Source of the DNA: Dyella jiangningensis
Lineage (GTDB): Bacteria > Pseudomonadota > Gammaproteobacteria > Xanthomonadales > Rhodanobacteraceae
Length of the DNA: 64,000 bases
Direction of reading: 5' to 3'
NCBI GenBank assembly: GCA_000632805.1
Contig: CP007444.1
Location: 4,204,772-4,268,771, forward strand
Shown: piece after piece, positions 18,911 to 28,823 of the stretch
Layout: the number at the start of each line of letters is the position of its first letter
Position numbering within the stretch: position 1 is the first letter of the stretch
Program-made: the position numbers and the translations under genes
The notes under the pieces: generated by a model
Databases searched by the model: none
The model's input: only the letters and a program-made list of their open reading frames with translations
What the model was told of the DNA's origin: nothing

Positions 18911-20907
18911 GGATGTTTTTCCTGATCAGCAGAAGACGTGGAGAGCGACGACTGGAACGGACCTGCCGGCAGGCCCGAGCCGTCATAGAGGGTGCAAACG
19001 GGGCTGTCGGCCCAGCAATAGCGCACGCGGGTGATCGACGCCGTGGGCATCGACGCATGCAGCACCACCTGGTTGCCGTGGATGTCGGCGTCGGCGTAAT
19101 GGCAGGTGTCGGCCTGCGCGCCGCACAGTTCGAAGCCGATCGGGTGATACGCGCCGTACGCCACCATCGGCGCGGTGACATCGCGGAAGCTGAGCGTCAC
19201 CGTGTCGCCGTTACGTTGCGCGCTCGCGGCCACAGGGCCGGAAGGCGGCAACGCTTCGCCGTACACCACGTGACGCGCGGCGCGTGCGAGACGGCGCCCC
19301 AGCTCTTGCTTGTTGGCCGGATGGATGTCCGTGCGCTCGCCGATATCCACCGCCACGGCGAGGCCCGAATGCGCGTCATCCGCCACTGCGAGACGCTGCG
19401 CTTCGCGCACGTCAGCCGAGCCGCTTTCCAGCGGATGCACCGGCGCCGGGCCATAGCCGGCGAGCTGCACGACCAGCATCGGCAACGACGCGCCGAACTG
19501 CGCGCGGAAGTCCTCGCGCAGTGCTTCGAGCAGGCGTCGGTAGTTGCCGGCATCGCCGGTGTTGGATTCGCCCTGGTACCACAGCGCACCGCGCACACCG
19601 TACGCACCGAGTGGCGCGATCATGCCGTTGTGCAGCGTGGCCAGGCCCGCCGTGGGATGCCACGGCAGGCTCGGCGGCGAGCCGTACGACTTGGGCACCA
19701 CCTGGTATTCCCAGTCGCCCAGCGATACCGACGAACCATCGCCCAGACGCAGCGCGCGCTTGTCGGCCGGACCGTACAGGCCATCGTCGCGATAGGTGCC
19801 GAGCACGTTGATGGCGATCAGATTGTCGCCTTCGTGCAGCACGCCGGGCGGCAGCTTGTAGGTACGTTCACCGCCGTAGCCGGTGCCGATCCAATGGCCG
19901 TTCACCCAGGTCTGGTCGGTCTCGTTGATCGCACCCAGCGACAGTTCGTTCGCCTGCTCGGCCTGCGCCTTGCTCAGCTTCAGGGTGGTGCGATACCACA
20001 GCGTGCCGGTGAAGTTGACCAGTTCCGGCACGCCCCAGCGCTGCCACGCACCCTTGTCGAGCGGCGCATGCTGCCAGCCCTGGTGCGTGACGCGTGCGGG
20101 ATTCCACGGCTCATTGCTTTCGCTGACACCGGGCCGCGCATGCCACCACGCCTGCCACTGGCGACTCCATTGTTCGCCGGCCTGCGCCGGATCTTTCTGG
20201 TGCAGGGCGAGCAGATCGAGCCCCTGGTCGAAACCACCGACCTTGCGCAGCGCCTGCATGCTCATCCACGGCTCGATGCGCGAGCCGCCCCAGGCGGAAA
20301 CGATCAGGCCCATCGGCACGTCCTGCGTCTTCTGCAGTTCGCGCGCAAAGAAGTAGCAGGTAGCGGAGAACTCGGCGACGGTGCCGGGCGTGGTCTTCAG
20401 CCAGTGATCGGTGGCCGGTATCGCATCCAGCGGCGTGACGCTGCTGACGTTGTCGACGGTGAGCATGCGGATGCGGTCGTTGTCGGCGTTCTGCACTTCC
20501 GAACGCGCATCCAGCGCACGCTTGACCTGCACCACCATGTTCGACTGGCCGGAGCACAGCCATACGTCGCCGACCAGCACGTCGTCGATGCGCTGCGAGG
20601 CGCCGCCCGACGCTTTCACGTTCAACGTGTAGGGACCGCCGGCCTTGAGTGCGGGCAGCTTGGCTTCCCAATGTCCATGCTCATCGGCGCGAGCGCTGAT
20701 GCGCTTGCCGGCAAACTCCACCGTCAGCTTCTCGCCCGGTGTCGCATGGCCCCATACGGGATTGGCGTGTTCGCGCTGCAGCACGGCGTGATCCTGGAAC
20801 AGCGGATTGAGCAGCGCCTCATCGGCTTGCGCAGCGGAAGCCGCGGCGCAGCACAACACCGCCAGCGCCGCACCGATGTGACGCGTCGAAGGAAAAAAAT
20901 GGCTCAT
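18907..20907 (-). CDS. SASA-family acetylesterase (CE20-like)
   Basis: 666 residues with a signal peptide ending near [10 protein letters not shown]. It is an SGNH-type esterase of the sialate O-acetylesterase family: nucleophile Ser in WLCSGQSNM and Asp-His pair in [12 protein letters not shown]. The catalytic domain is interrupted by a galactose-binding-like beta-sandwich (around [11 protein letters not shown] to [16 protein letters not shown]), the architecture of the CE20 acetylesterases of Xanthomonas. Sialic acid is not plausible in this setting; removing acetyl groups from xylose or uronyl side chains so that GH67, GH43 and GH10 can act is. The ATG overlaps the GH67 stop by four bases and its stop overlaps the manD start likewise. 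Confidence 0.88.
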   Translation of the reverse strand: MSHFFPSTRHIGAALAVLCCAAASAAQADEALLNPLFQDHAVLQREHANPVWGHATPGEKLTVEFAGKRISARADEHGHWEAKLPALKAGGPYTLNVKASGGASQRIDDVLVGDVWLCSGQSNMVVQVKRALDARSEVQNADNDRIRMLTVDNVSSVTPLDAIPATDHWLKTTPGTVAEFSATCYFFARELQKTQDVPMGLIVSAWGGSRIEPWMSMQALRKVGGFDQGLDLLALHQKDPAQAGEQWSRQWQAWWHARPGVSESNEPWNPARVTHQGWQHAPLDKGAWQRWGVPELVNFTGTLWYRTTLKLSKAQAEQANELSLGAINETDQTWVNGHWIGTGYGGERTYKLPPGVLHEGDNLIAINVLGTYRDDGLYGPADKRALRLGDGSSVSLGDWEYQVVPKSYGSPPSLPWHPTAGLATLHNGMIAPLGAYGVRGALWYQGESNTGDAGNYRRLLEALREDFRAQFGASLPMLVVQLAGYGPAPVHPLESGSADVREAQRLAVADDAHSGLAVAVDIGERTDIHPANKQELGRRLARAARHVVYGEALPPSGPVAASAQRNGDTVTLSFRDVTAPMVAYGAYHPIGFELCGAQADTCHYADADIHGNQVVLHASMPTASITRVRYCWADSPVCTLYDGSGLPAGPFQSSLSTSSADQEKHP

Positions 20908-23126
20908 GGTCGATGGCCCGGCACGAAGGGAAAGGAGAGCGATTCGTAGTACGACAGCGTGTGCTGCGGCGGTGCGTAGCCGGCGGGCAACGGCAGCCCG
21001 TTGAGGCTCTGGAAGTAGGCGATGCTGGCGTCGCGCCACCACTGCGCCTCCTTCTCCTGGATGCCGAGGAAGACGGCCGCCTTGCGATAGCGATCGGCGT
21101 CGATCTGGCCATCCAGCGCCTGCCAGGTGGCGCGCATCTGCTTCACGTCATCCACGCCCTGCGTGTAGTGCACGACCAGCTCATCCCACAGCGCGCGGCC
21201 CGAGCGCATGCGGTAGCTCCACGGTTCGTGGTGGAACCAGAGCAGGTAGGCGTCCGGAATCTTCTTCAGATCGTTGAATTCGTCGGCCACGGGCGGCGCG
21301 TACTGCGCCACGGCGTTGCTGCCGGTGCTGCTGCGGTCGAAGCCGATACCTTCGTGGTCGGCGCGGTGGTAGTACACCGGCGTCCAGTCGGCGCGCGGTC
21401 CGCTGGCGTCCCACGGCGCGGGGCCGTAGTGATGGCCCTTGCCCATCAGGTGATGCAGGCCCAGCGGCGTCATATAGTCGACCACCGCTTCGCGCGACAG
21501 CATCATCATGTCGACGACGCGCTTCACGAACCCATCGTCGTTGCTGAAGGTCGCGCGCACCCATTCCTCGGCGATGTCGCGCGAGGAAAGTTGGGGATTC
21601 CACGCCAGCCGGCCGTAGGCGTACCAGTTGGCCTGGTTGAAGTCCGAACCGGTCCAGTCGCGATCGGTGCCGATGTTCGCCACGCCGGCGATGCCCGTGA
21701 GCTTGTGCCCGTCGAGTTCGCCATCGATCACCTTCGCGACCGTCGAACCCTTGCCCTTGCCATAGGTATCCGCTCGCAGCACTTCCTCGAACAGCGGGCC
21801 GAGGTAAACCAGGTGCGTGGCGAAGCCCAGGTATTCCTTGGTGACCTGGAACTCCATCATCAGTGGTGTCTTCGGCATCGCACCGAACAGGGGATTGAAC
21901 GGCTCGCGCGGCTGGAAATCGATCGGGCCGTTCTTTACCTGCAGCAGCACGTTCGTGCGGAACGCGCCGTCCAGCGGCTTGAATTCGGCATAGGCCTGCT
22001 TGGCGCGATCGTCGGCATTGGTCTGCGAATACACGAAGGCGCGCCACATCACGATCCCACCATGCGGAGCCAGCGCATCGGCCAGCATGTTGGCGCCATC
22101 GGCATGGGTGCGGCCGTAGTCCTGCGGGCCGGGCTGGCCTTCGGAGTTGGCCTTGACGAGGAAGCCGCCGAAATCGGGAATGCGTGCGTAGATCTCATCC
22201 GCCTTGGCGCGCCACCAGCGCTGCACGGCGGGTTCGAGCGGGTCGGCGGTCTTGAGCCCGCCGATCTCGATCGGTGCGCTGAACTTCACACTGAGATAGA
22301 CACGGATGCCGTACGGGCGGAATACCTTGGCCAACGCCTGCACCTTGTCCAGATACAGCGGCGTGAGGATGGCGGCGTTCGCGTTGACGTTGTTGAGCAC
22401 GGCGCCGTTGATGCCGATGGAGGCATTGGCGCGCGCGTAATCGGTATAGCGGGGGTCGAGCCAGTCGGGCAGCTTCTGCCAGTCCCAGATCGAATTGCCC
22501 GCGTAGCCGCGCTCCACGTGACCGTCGAGGTCGTCCCAGTGATCGAGCACGCGCAGCGACATGCGCGTTGCTTCGCGCACATCGAGATGATCGATCGGCC
22601 GCGCCGTCTGCAGCAGGCGGAGAAGGTGAAAGGCGCCATACATCGCCGCCACGTCGCTCTGCCCGACGATGGCGGTGACGGAGCGGCCATCCACCATGGT
22701 CTGGCGAATCAGATAGCCGTCGTGCCCCAGCGCGCGCGCGTCGAGCTTGAGTCGTGCCACAACCGGCGATGACGCCGGCGTACCGACGACGATCGCGCCA
22801 TCGCGCTCCACCGCCGAGCCCACTGACGGGGCCTGGCCCAGCAACCCGCCGAGGCCGCGCAGCAGTTCGTCGCGCGTGGCTTGCTGGGTCGGCGTGGCGA
22901 CGGGCAGCACGAGTTGCGTGGCATGGCTGCGATAGAGGGCTGCCTGCGTATCGGGTAGCGGCCGATAGCGCAGCCACAGGTCGTAGCCGTCCTCGGCCTG
23001 CGCCATGCCCGCCGCGAGCAGCGCGGCGATGGCCAGCAGGGCGTGAAACGCTGTCGTCAGGCGGCCCGCCGCATGCTTCTCGGATGAAAATGGTAGAAAT
23101 GTGGTCACGGCAGTTATCGCTAACAT
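20904..23126 (-). CDS. GH67 alpha-glucuronidase
   Basis: 740 residues if ATG 23126 is used. It removes 4-O-methylglucuronic acid from the non-reducing end of aldouronic acids. Catalytic motifs are intact: the acid Glu in KANSEGQPGPQDYG, the base Asp in VKNGPIDFQPREP and, 28 residues on, Glu in VTKEYLG. A hydrophobic leader ending GMAQAEDG suggests export. The start is uncertain: ATG 23126 falls inside an operator-like palindrome and has no clear ribosome site, while GTG 23108 would give a leader with Lys and Arg before the hydrophobic core. It is first in the eight-gene operon and overlaps the acetylesterase gene by four bases. Sure of function; less of the exact N-terminus. Confidence 0.94.
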   Translation of the reverse strand: MLAITAVTTFLPFSSEKHAAGRLTTAFHALLAIAALLAAGMAQAEDGYDLWLRYRPLPDTQAALYRSHATQLVLPVATPTQQATRDELLRGLGGLLGQAPSVGSAVERDGAIVVGTPASSPVVARLKLDARALGHDGYLIRQTMVDGRSVTAIVGQSDVAAMYGAFHLLRLLQTARPIDHLDVREATRMSLRVLDHWDDLDGHVERGYAGNSIWDWQKLPDWLDPRYTDYARANASIGINGAVLNNVNANAAILTPLYLDKVQALAKVFRPYGIRVYLSVKFSAPIEIGGLKTADPLEPAVQRWWRAKADEIYARIPDFGGFLVKANSEGQPGPQDYGRTHADGANMLADALAPHGGIVMWRAFVYSQTNADDRAKQAYAEFKPLDGAFRTNVLLQVKNGPIDFQPREPFNPLFGAMPKTPLMMEFQVTKEYLGFATHLVYLGPLFEEVLRADTYGKGKGSTVAKVIDGELDGHKLTGIAGVANIGTDRDWTGSDFNQANWYAYGRLAWNPQLSSRDIAEEWVRATFSNDDGFVKRVVDMMMLSREAVVDYMTPLGLHHLMGKGHHYGPAPWDASGPRADWTPVYYHRADHEGIGFDRSSTGSNAVAQYAPPVADEFNDLKKIPDAYLLWFHHEPWSYRMRSGRALWDELVVHYTQGVDDVKQMRATWQALDGQIDADRYRKAAVFLGIQEKEAQWWRDASIAYFQSLNGLPLPAGYAPPQHTLSYYESLSFPFVPGHRP
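23112..23125. promoter_or_regulatory. Operator-like palindrome in front of the GH67 operon and the LacI gene
   Basis: AGTTATCGCTAACA, 11 of 14 matches to TGGTAGCGCTAACA, with the right half fully conserved. It lies between the divergent GH67 operon and the LacI-type gene, so it could control both, including autoregulation. It overlaps the annotated ATG of GH67, which suggests that the true transcript or start codon lies further downstream. Confidence 0.55.
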
Positions 23127-23233
23127 ATGCAAGAATGCGCCCTTATCCGAACCGATATCCGCACTGACGGCGACGGCCGCGGGCAATGCCCCACGCGCCT
23201 CGCGGCGCCAGTGCCGCGCGAAGGAAAACGGCA

Positions 23234-24313
23234 TTGAAGAAAACAGGCAGGAAGTCGGTTCGCCGCAAGGGAGCCGCCGTCACCATCGACGACGTGGCCG
23301 CGCTGGCCAAAGTCTCCGCCATGACGGTGTCGCGTGTCGTCAACGGCCACAGCAAGGTGCGCGATGCCACGCGCGAGCGCGTGATGGCGGCGGTGCGCGA
23401 GCTGGGTTACATCCCCAACCTCGCGGCCAGTTCGCTGGCTGCCGCGCAGGACGCACGCATCGCGCTGATCTATACCAACCCCAGCGCGGGCTACCTGCGC
23501 GAGCTGCTGCTCGGCGCGTTGCGCGGTTCCGCGCGCACGGCGGCGCAGCTGGTCATCGACGACTGGGACGAACTCGACGTCGGTGGCGAACGCAAGGCGG
23601 CGCGCGCACTGGCCAAGAGTGTGGCCGGCGTGATCCTGCCACCGCCGCTGTGCGAGTCGAAAGTGGTGATCGAGGAACTGGTCAGCGCCGGCGTGCCGGT
23701 GGTGGCGATCGCCTCGGGCCGCTTCAACCACGACATCTCCAGCGTGCGCATCGACGACTACCTGGCCAGCAAGGAAGTCACCGAGCACCTCATCCGCATG
23801 GGTCACGCGCGCATCGCCTTCATCAAGGGCCATCCGAACCAGACGGCCAGCGCGCGACGCTTCGAGGGCTACCAGGCTGCGTTGAAGGATGCCGGCATCG
23901 CGTACGACGCGAGCCTCGTGCAGCAGGGCTACTTCACCTATCGCTCCGGCCTGGAAGCGGTGGAACACCTGCTGTCGCTGCGCAAGCCGCCGACCGCGAT
24001 CTTCGCCAGCAACGACGACATGGCGGCCGCGGCGATTTCCGTGGCGCACCGGCGCGGACTGGATGTGCCGCGCGATCTCTCGATCGTCGGCTTCGACGAC
24101 ACCTCGGCCGCCACCACCGTGTGGCCGGAACTCTCCACCGTGCGCCAGCCGATCGCCAGCATGGCCGATTCGGCCATCGACATCCTGCAGCGCGCGATCC
24201 GCCGCAAGGACACCGAGACGAAGGTGGTGGTCGATCATGTGGTCGCCCATCAGTTGATCAAGCGCGATTCGGTGGCGCCGCCTGTCGGCGCCGGCACCAA
24301 GCCCAAGGGCTGA
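23234..24313 (+). CDS. LacI-family transcriptional regulator of the xylan locus
   Basis: 359 residues. TTG at 23234 is preferred because AAGGAAA sits eight bases before it; an ATG at 23186 would add 16 residues but has a poor ribosome site. The N-terminal helix-turn-helix TIDDVAALAKVSAMTVSRVV and hinge VRDATRERVMAAV are typical LacI, followed by a sugar-binding domain with PTAIFASNDDMAAAAI and IVGFDDTSAATTVWP. Divergent from the GH67 operon and surrounded by four LacI-type palindromes, it is the obvious candidate repressor. Xanthomonas has a LacI-type XylR in an equivalent place. The inducer (a xylo-oligosaccharide, xylose or a uronate intermediate) cannot be read from sequence. Confidence 0.9.
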   Translation: MKKTGRKSVRRKGAAVTIDDVAALAKVSAMTVSRVVNGHSKVRDATRERVMAAVRELGYIPNLAASSLAAAQDARIALIYTNPSAGYLRELLLGALRGSARTAAQLVIDDWDELDVGGERKAARALAKSVAGVILPPPLCESKVVIEELVSAGVPVVAIASGRFNHDISSVRIDDYLASKEVTEHLIRMGHARIAFIKGHPNQTASARRFEGYQAALKDAGIAYDASLVQQGYFTYRSGLEAVEHLLSLRKPPTAIFASNDDMAAAAISVAHRRGLDVPRDLSIVGFDDTSAATTVWPELSTVRQPIASMADSAIDILQRAIRRKDTETKVVVDHVVAHQLIKRDSVAPPVGAGTKPKG

Positions 24314-24349
24314 CGGCCGGCAACGCGAGGCGCTGGCGCCGCCCATGCG

Positions 24350-25783
24350 CTAGCCCTCCATCTGTTCCAGTTCCTTGCCGCGCGTTTCCTTCACGTAGCG
24401 CAGCACGAACACCACCGAGATCGCCGCGGCCACGGCATAGATGCCGTACGCGCCAGCAAGACCGATGCTCGCCAGCAGGATCGGGAAGCTCACCGTGATG
24501 GCGAAATTGGACGTCCATTGCGCGGCGCCCGCCACGGCCAGGCCCGAGCCGCGGATCTGGTTGGGGAACATCTCGCCCAGCATCACCCACATCACCGGGC
24601 CCCACGACATGTTGAAGAACGCCACGTAGATATTGGCCGCGACCAGCGCGACGGTGCCCATCGCCGGCGACAGCGCAAGCTTGCCGCTGGCGTCGAGGCC
24701 GGCATGCGCAAAGGCGAACGTGACCAGCGCCAGCGCGACGGTCATGCCCACCGAACCGACCCACAGCAGCGGCTTGCGGCCTACGCGGTCGATCAGCAGC
24801 ACGGCGATGAGACACGCACCGATGCTCAGCGCGCCGGAGAACACGTTGATCAGCAGCGCGTCGTTCTCGGAAAAGCCCACCGCCTGCCACAGCACGGCGC
24901 CGTAGTAGAACACCACGTTGATGCCCACCAGCTGCTGGAACGTGGCGAGACCAATGCCCACCCACACGATGGGACGCACGCGGCCGCTCGCCTTGTCCAG
25001 GAGGTCCGACAGTTTCGGGCGGTGACGATCCTGCGCCAGCGAAGCGCCGATCTCGGAGAACTTGTTGGCCGCTTCCTGCTCGCCGTAAAGGCGCGCGAGC
25101 ACGGCCTTGGCTTCGCTGTCGCGCTTGCGCACGACGAGGAAGCGCGGGCTTTCGGGAATGAACAGCAGCGATACCAGGAACAGCGACGACGGCAGCGCCT
25201 GCATCCAGAACATCCAACGCCACGCATCCTGGCCAAGCCAGAGCGTGCCGGTGGACGCACCTGCTGCCTTCGCCAGCAGGAAGTTGCTCAGGAAGGCGCT
25301 GAACAGGCCGCTGATGATGGCGATCTGCTGCACCGTGGCGAGCCGGCCGCGGTAGCGTGCAGGCGCGACTTCCGCAATGTAGGCCGGTGCGATGACGCTG
25401 GCCGCGCCAACCGCGAACCCGCCCATGATGCGCGCGAACACGAAGAAGGTCGCGCTGTGCGCTGCGCCCGCGCCCAGCGCGGACAACAGGAACAGCACCG
25501 AGGAAATGATCAGTACCGAACGTCGCCCCCAGTAGTCGGCGACGCGGCCGGCGAAGAAGGCGCCGAGCGCGCAGCCCAGCAGCATGGAGGCCACTTCGAA
25601 GCCGATCTGCGCCGAGGTGGACTGGAAAGCCTGCTTGAGGCCATCCACCGTGCCGTTGATCACGCCGCTGTCGAAACCGAACAGGAAGCCGCCCAAGGTG
25701 GCGACGCAGCTGATCTGGACGATAAGTCGGGTGTTTTCCGCATGTTTCGCGGCTACCGCGCCATCAAGCGTTACGCTGTTCAT
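24350..25783 (-). CDS. Sugar porter, xylose:H+ symporter type (XylE-like)
   Basis: 477 residues, twelve membrane segments, MFS sugar-porter family. Signatures include GFLFGFDSGVINGTVDGL at segment 1, DYWGRRSVLIIS after segment 2, PAYIAEVAPARYRGRL, IPESPRFLVVRKRD and DRVGRKPLL; QQLVGINVVFYYG in segment 7 is the sugar-contact region. It is the third gene of the xylB-xylA unit (108 bp after xylA) and most likely imports free xylose with protons, though glucose or arabinose porters look alike. It converges with the LacI-type gene with 36 bp between the stops. Confidence 0.9.
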   Translation of the reverse strand: MNSVTLDGAVAAKHAENTRLIVQISCVATLGGFLFGFDSGVINGTVDGLKQAFQSTSAQIGFEVASMLLGCALGAFFAGRVADYWGRRSVLIISSVLFLLSALGAGAAHSATFFVFARIMGGFAVGAASVIAPAYIAEVAPARYRGRLATVQQIAIISGLFSAFLSNFLLAKAAGASTGTLWLGQDAWRWMFWMQALPSSLFLVSLLFIPESPRFLVVRKRDSEAKAVLARLYGEQEAANKFSEIGASLAQDRHRPKLSDLLDKASGRVRPIVWVGIGLATFQQLVGINVVFYYGAVLWQAVGFSENDALLINVFSGALSIGACLIAVLLIDRVGRKPLLWVGSVGMTVALALVTFAFAHAGLDASGKLALSPAMGTVALVAANIYVAFFNMSWGPVMWVMLGEMFPNQIRGSGLAVAGAAQWTSNFAITVSFPILLASIGLAGAYGIYAVAAAISVVFVLRYVKETRGKELEQMEG

Positions 25784-25891
25784 GCTGTCGGTGTCTCATG
25801 GTCGTGTTTCCGGCTCCCCGGTCGGCAAGGCACATCCCCGTGCGACTTGCCGACCACTCAGATCAGACGCTAGCGAAGCAGGCTTCGCGAA

Positions 25892-27229
25892 TCAGCGCAG
25901 CAGGTACTGATTCAACAGATTCTCGTAACGCTCCTGCTTGCCGCTGCGCTTGGTGGGCTCGCCGTTCTTCGCAGCGAGGTCGCGCAGCTGCGCCAGGTTG
26001 AACTTGCCCTGCGCGAAATCGAGGCCCGGACCGTTGTCGAAGCTGCTGTAGCGTTCGGCGCGCCACCGCTCCAGCGGCGATTGCTTGAGCAGTGCATGCG
26101 CCACCTCCAGGCCGCGTGCGAACGCGTCCATGCCGCCGATGTGCGCAATGAACAAATCGTCCAGGTCGGTGGACTCGCGACGCGCCTTGGCGTCGAAGTT
26201 CAGGCCGCCGGGTGCGAGGCCGCCCTGGCGCAGCACCACCAGCATCGCGCCCACGGTGTCGTACAGGTCGCTCGGGAACTGGTCGGTATCCCAGCCGTTC
26301 TGCGCGTTGCCGCGGTTGGCGTCGATGCTGCCCAGCAGGCCGTGGTCGGACGCCACCTGCAGGTCGTGCTCGAAGGTGTGGCCCGACAGGGTGGCATGGT
26401 TGGCTTCGATGTTGAGCTTGAAGTCCTTGTCCAGGCCGTGCTGCTGCAGGAACCCGGCGACGGTGGCCGAGTCGAAGTCGTACTGGTGCTTCATCGGCTC
26501 CATCGGCTTGGGCTCGATCAGGAAGTTGCCCTTGAAGCCGATGCTGCGGCCGTAGTCGCGTGCCATGGTGAGGAAGCGCGCGAAGTGTTCCAGCTCGCGC
26601 TTCATGTTGGTGTTGAGCAGCGAGGCGTAGCCTTCGCGGCCACCCCAGAACACGTAGTTCTCGCCACCGAGTTCTACCGTGGCATCCAGCGCGGCCTTGA
26701 TCTGCGCGGCGGCGCGCGCCACCACGGCGAAATCCGGATTGGTCGCCGCGCCATTCATGTACCGCGGATGGCTGAACAGGTTCGCCGTGCCCCACAGGAG
26801 CTTGACGCCGGTGGACTTCTGGCGCTCCTTGGCCAGCGCGACCATGTGCTTGAGGTTCTTCTCGTACTCGCCCACGTCGTCGGCGTCGGGCGCCATGTCG
26901 ATATCGTGGAAGCAGTAATACGGCACGCCGAGCTTGGTGAAGAACTCGAACGCCGCATCCAGCTTCGCCTCGGCGCGCGCCAGCGGCGCGCCGTCGGCAT
27001 CCCACGGAAACACGCGCGTGCCGGGGCCGAACGGGTCATGGCCTGCGTTGCAGAACGTATGCCAGTAGCACGCGGCAAAACGCAGGTGCTCGGCCATCGT
27101 CTTGTCGCCGATCTTCTTGTTTGCGTCGTAATGCTTGAACGCCAGCGGGTTGTCCGAACCGAGCCCCTCGAACGGGATACGGCCGATGCCGGGGAAGAAT
27201 TCGCGCTTGCCGATGAAAGGGGTGCTCAT
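25892..27229 (-). CDS. xylA: Xylose isomerase
   Basis: 445 residues, the usual length for the long (class II) xylose isomerases. It interconverts D-xylose and D-xylulose in the cytoplasm. Active-site elements are present: His in [11 protein letters not shown], metal ligands and lysine in [38 protein letters not shown] and [12 protein letters not shown]. It follows xylB after 48 bp on the same strand and precedes the sugar porter, giving one pentose-catabolic unit under the perfect operator at 28810-28823. Confidence 0.97.
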   Translation of the reverse strand: MSTPFIGKREFFPGIGRIPFEGLGSDNPLAFKHYDANKKIGDKTMAEHLRFAACYWHTFCNAGHDPFGPGTRVFPWDADGAPLARAEAKLDAAFEFFTKLGVPYYCFHDIDMAPDADDVGEYEKNLKHMVALAKERQKSTGVKLLWGTANLFSHPRYMNGAATNPDFAVVARAAAQIKAALDATVELGGENYVFWGGREGYASLLNTNMKRELEHFARFLTMARDYGRSIGFKGNFLIEPKPMEPMKHQYDFDSATVAGFLQQHGLDKDFKLNIEANHATLSGHTFEHDLQVASDHGLLGSIDANRGNAQNGWDTDQFPSDLYDTVGAMLVVLRQGGLAPGGLNFDAKARRESTDLDDLFIAHIGGMDAFARGLEVAHALLKQSPLERWRAERYSSFDNGPGLDFAQGKFNLAQLRDLAAKNGEPTKRSGKQERYENLLNQYLLR

Positions 27230-27277
27230 GATCTTGTGGTCCTGGTCGAGGAGTGATGAGGCAACAGGCCCGAGGGG

Positions 27278-28789
27278 TCAGGCGGTACCCGCCGGGTGAC
27301 TGGCGTAGAAGGTCTTGGCGCCATCGAGATGGCGCAGGAACTGGCGATACGACGCCTGGTAAGCAGGCACGCTCTTGCCGTCCGGGCGAACCGAGAGTCC
27401 GGGTGCGATCAGCACGTGCTCGCGTGCCATCGCCGCGAGATCCGCCTCGCGTCCGTTGGCGCGCTCGTGGGCCCACAACGCTTGCAGCGCGGCGCCGAAT
27501 GCGGCGCCCTCGGCCTGCAGCGGCACTTCCACCGGCAGCTCGAACACGTCGGCGATCATCTGTCGCCACGCGGCGCTGTGGCTGCCGCCGCCGGTAAGGC
27601 GGATTGCGTCGAAACGCAGGCCCGCGGCAAGCAGTGCGTCGTAACCGTTGCGCAGCGCGTAGGTCGCGCCTTCCATCGCAGCACGATAGATATTTCCGCG
27701 CGTGACGTTGTTGAGATCCATGCCGTGCAGGCTGCCGCGCGCATGCGGCAGATCCGGCGTGCGCTCGCCGTTCAAGAACGGAAGCATCACCAGGCCGCCG
27801 GCGCCGGGTGAAGTGCCCACCATCACGGCATCGCCGTCGCGCGTACTGAAACCGAACGCCTTGGCCACGCTTTCGGTGGCGATGGTGCAGTTCATCGTGC
27901 AGATCAGCGGCAGCCAGCCACCGGTGGAAGAACAGAACGCCGCCCAGCCTGCCACGTCATCCACCACCGGATGATCGGCGTACGCGAACAGCGTGCCCGA
28001 GGTACCCAGGCTCATGCTCAGCACGCCCGGCTCCACATTGCCGGTGCCGATGGCTGCCATCATGTTGTCGCCGCCACCGGCGGAAATACGCACCGCGCGC
28101 GGCAGCCCGAGTTCATCGGCGATTACAGGAGCGATGGGGAAGCTCGCATCGGCCTCGACCAGGGGCGGCAGGCAATCGATGAGCTTGCGGTCCGCGTCGG
28201 TGGCCGCCAGCAACTCCGGCGACCATTGGCGCGTGCGCACGTCCAGCCAGCCCGTGCCGGACGCGTCGCCGTATTCCATCCAGCGCTCGCCGGTGAGCCA
28301 GAAGTTCACGTAATCGTGCGGCAGCAGGATCGTCGCGAGCTGCGCATAGACCTCGGGACGGTGCTTGCGCGTCCACGGCAGCTTGGAGGCCGTGTAGCCG
28401 GCCAGGATCGGGTTGCCCGCCTGTTCGACGCAATGCGTCGCGCCGCCGGCCGCTTCCATGATCTCGTCGCACTCGAGCTGCGTGCTGGTATCGCACCACA
28501 GCTTGGCCGGCGCCAGCACCTTGCCCGCGGCATCCAACGGCACGAACCCATGCTGCTGGCCGGACACGCCGATCGCCACCACGCGCGAGCGCGAGGCGGC
28601 ATCCAGCTTCGCGAAACACGCACGGATCGCATCGATCCACCACTCGGCCTTCTGCTCGCGACTGCCGTCATCGCCAGCGATCAACTCCAGCGGATGCCCG
28701 TGCGTGGAGACCACACGGCGCGTCGCTGCGTCATAAGCCACCAGCTTGACGCTCTGGGTACCGACATCGAGTCCAACCACAAGGCTCAT
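27278..28789 (-). CDS. xylB: Xylulokinase
   Basis: 503 residues from ATG 28789 (GGAAA upstream); the longer open frame upstream is not coding. It phosphorylates D-xylulose to xylulose 5-phosphate for the pentose phosphate pathway. FGGY-kinase features: VVGLDVGTQSVKLVAYD at the start, GVSGQQHGFVPLD, the catalytic Asp in EYGDASGTGWLDV and RLTGGGSHSAAWRQM near the C-terminus. It is first in the xylB-xylA-porter unit, and an exact copy of the 14-bp operator lies 21 bp upstream of its start. Confidence 0.96.
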   Translation of the reverse strand: MSLVVGLDVGTQSVKLVAYDAATRRVVSTHGHPLELIAGDDGSREQKAEWWIDAIRACFAKLDAASRSRVVAIGVSGQQHGFVPLDAAGKVLAPAKLWCDTSTQLECDEIMEAAGGATHCVEQAGNPILAGYTASKLPWTRKHRPEVYAQLATILLPHDYVNFWLTGERWMEYGDASGTGWLDVRTRQWSPELLAATDADRKLIDCLPPLVEADASFPIAPVIADELGLPRAVRISAGGGDNMMAAIGTGNVEPGVLSMSLGTSGTLFAYADHPVVDDVAGWAAFCSSTGGWLPLICTMNCTIATESVAKAFGFSTRDGDAVMVGTSPGAGGLVMLPFLNGERTPDLPHARGSLHGMDLNNVTRGNIYRAAMEGATYALRNGYDALLAAGLRFDAIRLTGGGSHSAAWRQMIADVFELPVEVPLQAEGAAFGAALQALWAHERANGREADLAAMAREHVLIAPGLSVRPDGKSVPAYQASYRQFLRHLDGAKTFYASHPAGTA

Positions 28790-28809
28790 ACGTTTCCGGG
28801 GGTCCGAGA

Positions 28810-28823
28810 TGTTAGCGCTACCA
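28810..28823. promoter_or_regulatory. Operator-like palindrome, exact copy, in front of xylB
   Basis: On the leftward strand this reads TGGTAGCGCTAACA, 14 of 14 to the consensus. It lies 20 bp before the xylB start codon, where a bound repressor would block transcription. It is the best of the four copies and defines the consensus within this window. Confidence 0.85.
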
